Part shown: one piece after another, positions 7,246-7,958 of the stretch
Layout of the letters: each line of letters begins with the position of its first letter
Position numbering within the stretch: position 1 is the first letter of the stretch
Source of the DNA: JAWWBG01 sp033721095
GTDB lineage: Bacteria; Actinomycetota; Nitriliruptoria; Nitriliruptorales; Nitriliruptoraceae
Assembly: GCA_033721095.1 (NCBI GenBank)
Contig: JAWWBG010000123.1
Location: 1 to 7,958 of the forward strand
Reading direction: 5' to 3'
Length of the DNA: 7,958 nucleotides
Translations under genes and position numbers: made by a program
Notes under the pieces: model-generated
The model's input: only the letters and a program-made list of their open reading frames with translations
What the model was told of the DNA's origin: nothing
Databases searched by the model: none

Positions 7246-7730
7246 CACTTGGAGCCCTGCTCGGCGAAGGTCTCGTTGCGGATCTTCTCGTGGAGCTTGA
7301 GGATCCCGTCGAGCAGCATCTCCGGCCGCGGCGGGCAACCGGGCACGTACATGTCGACGGGAACGATGTGGTCGACGCCCTGGACCAGCGCGTAGTTGTT
7401 GAACATGCCACCCGACGTGGCGCACACGCCCATCGACAACACCCACTTGGGGTCGGACATCTGGTCGTAGATGCGGCGGAGGATGGGCGCCATCTTGTTG
7501 CTGACGCGCCCGGCAACGATCATCAGGTCGGCCTGACGAGGCGAGGCGCGGAAGACCTCCATGCCGAACCGGGCGATGTCGTGGCGGGGGCCGCCGGTGG
7601 CCATCATCTCGATGGCGCAGCAGGCGAGGCCGAAGGTGGCGGGCCACAGCGACATGGAACGGCTGTAGTTGACCATCTTCTCGAGATTGGTCAGCAGGAT
7701 CCCCGAGGGGAGCTTCTCCTCGAGGCCCAT
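7245..7730 (-). CDS. nuoB: NADH-quinone oxidoreductase subunit B (N2 cluster subunit)
   Basis: A 161-residue subunit of the quinone-reducing connecting module. It holds 4Fe-4S cluster N2, which passes electrons to quinone. All four N2 ligands are visible: the tandem Cys37-Cys38 in GLACCAIE, Cys103 in MGVCATSGGMFNNYA, and Cys132 in VPGCPPRPE. The central RVSNKMAPILRRIYDQM stretch is also typical. Length is normal for the family. I chose the ATG at 7730 because it shares one base with the nuoA stop and begins a family-like N-terminus (MGLEEKLPSGILLTNLEKMVNYSR). The same frame stays open another 61 codons upstream, but that part is an arginine- and proline-rich shadow of nuoA. A G-run at 7741-7737 is a weak ribosome binding site, so coupling to nuoA translation is likely. 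The gene ends at 7245, overlapping nuoC by one base. Confidence 0.98.
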   Translation of the reverse strand: MGLEEKLPSGILLTNLEKMVNYSRSMSLWPATFGLACCAIEMMATGGPRHDIARFGMEVFRASPRQADLMIVAGRVSNKMAPILRRIYDQMSDPKWVLSMGVCATSGGMFNNYALVQGVDHIVPVDMYVPGCPPRPEMLLDGILKLHEKIRNETFAEQGSK

Positions 7731-7958
7731 CAGGCGCCCCCGTGCCGGGACGACGTCACCGAGGACGGGAGCCGCTCGGGAGGAGCCGACGCGGGGATCC
7801 AGGTCAAGCCACCACGGCCGATCTCGTAGACGAAGGCCACGCCGAGGATGATGAAGAAGACCGTCATCTGGCCGACGCCGAACCAGCCCATCGACCGGTA
7901 GACGACCGCCCACGGGTAGAGGAAGACGGTCTCGATGTCGAAGATGAGGAACATCATC
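7730..7958 (-). CDS. nuoA: NADH-quinone oxidoreductase subunit A (C-terminal part, 5' end outside window)
   Basis: Small membrane subunit of complex I that sits next to NuoH at the junction of the peripheral and membrane arms. Only the last 75 codons are present, where the family usually has about 120 residues, so the Met at 7957 is internal and not the start. The visible part opens with the family's FLIFDIE stretch of the second transmembrane helix. Its Asp and Glu correspond to the conserved acidic pair of E. coli NuoA (D79 and E81). A third hydrophobic helix follows (GQMTVFFIILGVAFVYEIG), then LTWIPA, a close match to the family's conserved end, and a polar tail of about 20 residues. The stop TGA (7732-7730) shares its last base with the ATG of nuoB. 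The assignment is secure; the true start cannot be given. Confidence 0.95.
   Translation of the reverse strand, partial: MMFLIFDIETVFLYPWAVVYRSMGWFGVGQMTVFFIILGVAFVYEIGRGGLTWIPASAPPERLPSSVTSSRHGGA

Larger units (their letters stand above)
1..7958 (-). other. nuo operon segment, nuoA (partial) to nuoH (partial)
   Basis: Eight genes run head to tail on the minus strand in the order nuoA-B-C-D-E-F-G-H, with no base of intergenic DNA. Junctions of 1 nt are at 7730 (A/B), 7245 (B/C), 6655 (C/D) and 4581 (E/F). Junctions of 4 nt are at 5345-5348 (D/E), 3259-3262 (F/G) and 815-818 (G/H). This supports one polycistronic mRNA with translationally coupled genes. No promoter or terminator is expected or seen inside the window; the promoter should lie upstream of nuoA, beyond the right edge. 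The unfused nuoC and nuoD and the gene order match the 14-gene bacterial complex I operon. nuoI to nuoN are expected beyond position 1 but cannot be seen. Confidence 0.96.

Noticed and set aside
7246..7647. Longer starts for nuoC (and likewise nuoD and nuoB) in the same open frame
   Set aside because: The added residues are shifted-frame reads of the preceding gene. The family N-termini begin at the Met codons located at the TGATG junctions.

Overview
The window is a contiguous piece of a nuo operon, encoding the proton-pumping NADH:quinone oxidoreductase (respiratory complex I). All genes lie on the minus strand. Transcription therefore enters at the right edge inside nuoA and leaves at the left edge inside nuoH. 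The transcription order is nuoA (3' part), nuoB, nuoC, nuoD, nuoE, nuoF, nuoG, nuoH (5' part). This is the standard nuoA-N order, and nuoI-N would be expected beyond position 1.

There is no intergenic DNA. Every one of the seven junctions is an overlap: four are 1-nt TGATG junctions (A/B, B/C, C/D, E/F) and three are 4-nt overlaps (D/E and F/G as ATGA, G/H as GTGA). Promoters and terminators must therefore lie outside the window. Several genes carry Shine-Dalgarno sequences embedded in the end of the preceding gene.

The genes together cover most of the machine. NuoE, NuoF and NuoG form the NADH-oxidising arm, with visible ligands for FeS clusters N1a, N3, N1b, N5, N4 and the off-path N7. NuoB, NuoC and NuoD form most of the quinone-reducing connecting module, with the N2 ligands in NuoB and the quinone-site His and Tyr in NuoD. 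NuoA and NuoH are membrane subunits that begin the proton-pumping arm. NuoI, which carries N6a and N6b, and the antiporter-like subunits are not in view. All reading frames are intact and all key residues checked are present, so the complex looks functional.

The organism is most likely an actinobacterium (Actinomycetota). The DNA is very GC-rich with strong G/C bias at third codon positions, nuoC and nuoD are separate genes, nuoE has a long C-terminal extension, and the subunit sequences look actinobacterial. This is inference, and I cannot name a genus.

I found no new biological system. The many long open frames on the plus strand and in shifted frames are by-products of high GC content opposite real genes. 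The observations offered are modest: the overlap pattern, the NuoE tail, the N7 motif, a GTG start that ATG-only gene finding misses, and a perfect hairpin inside nuoE.
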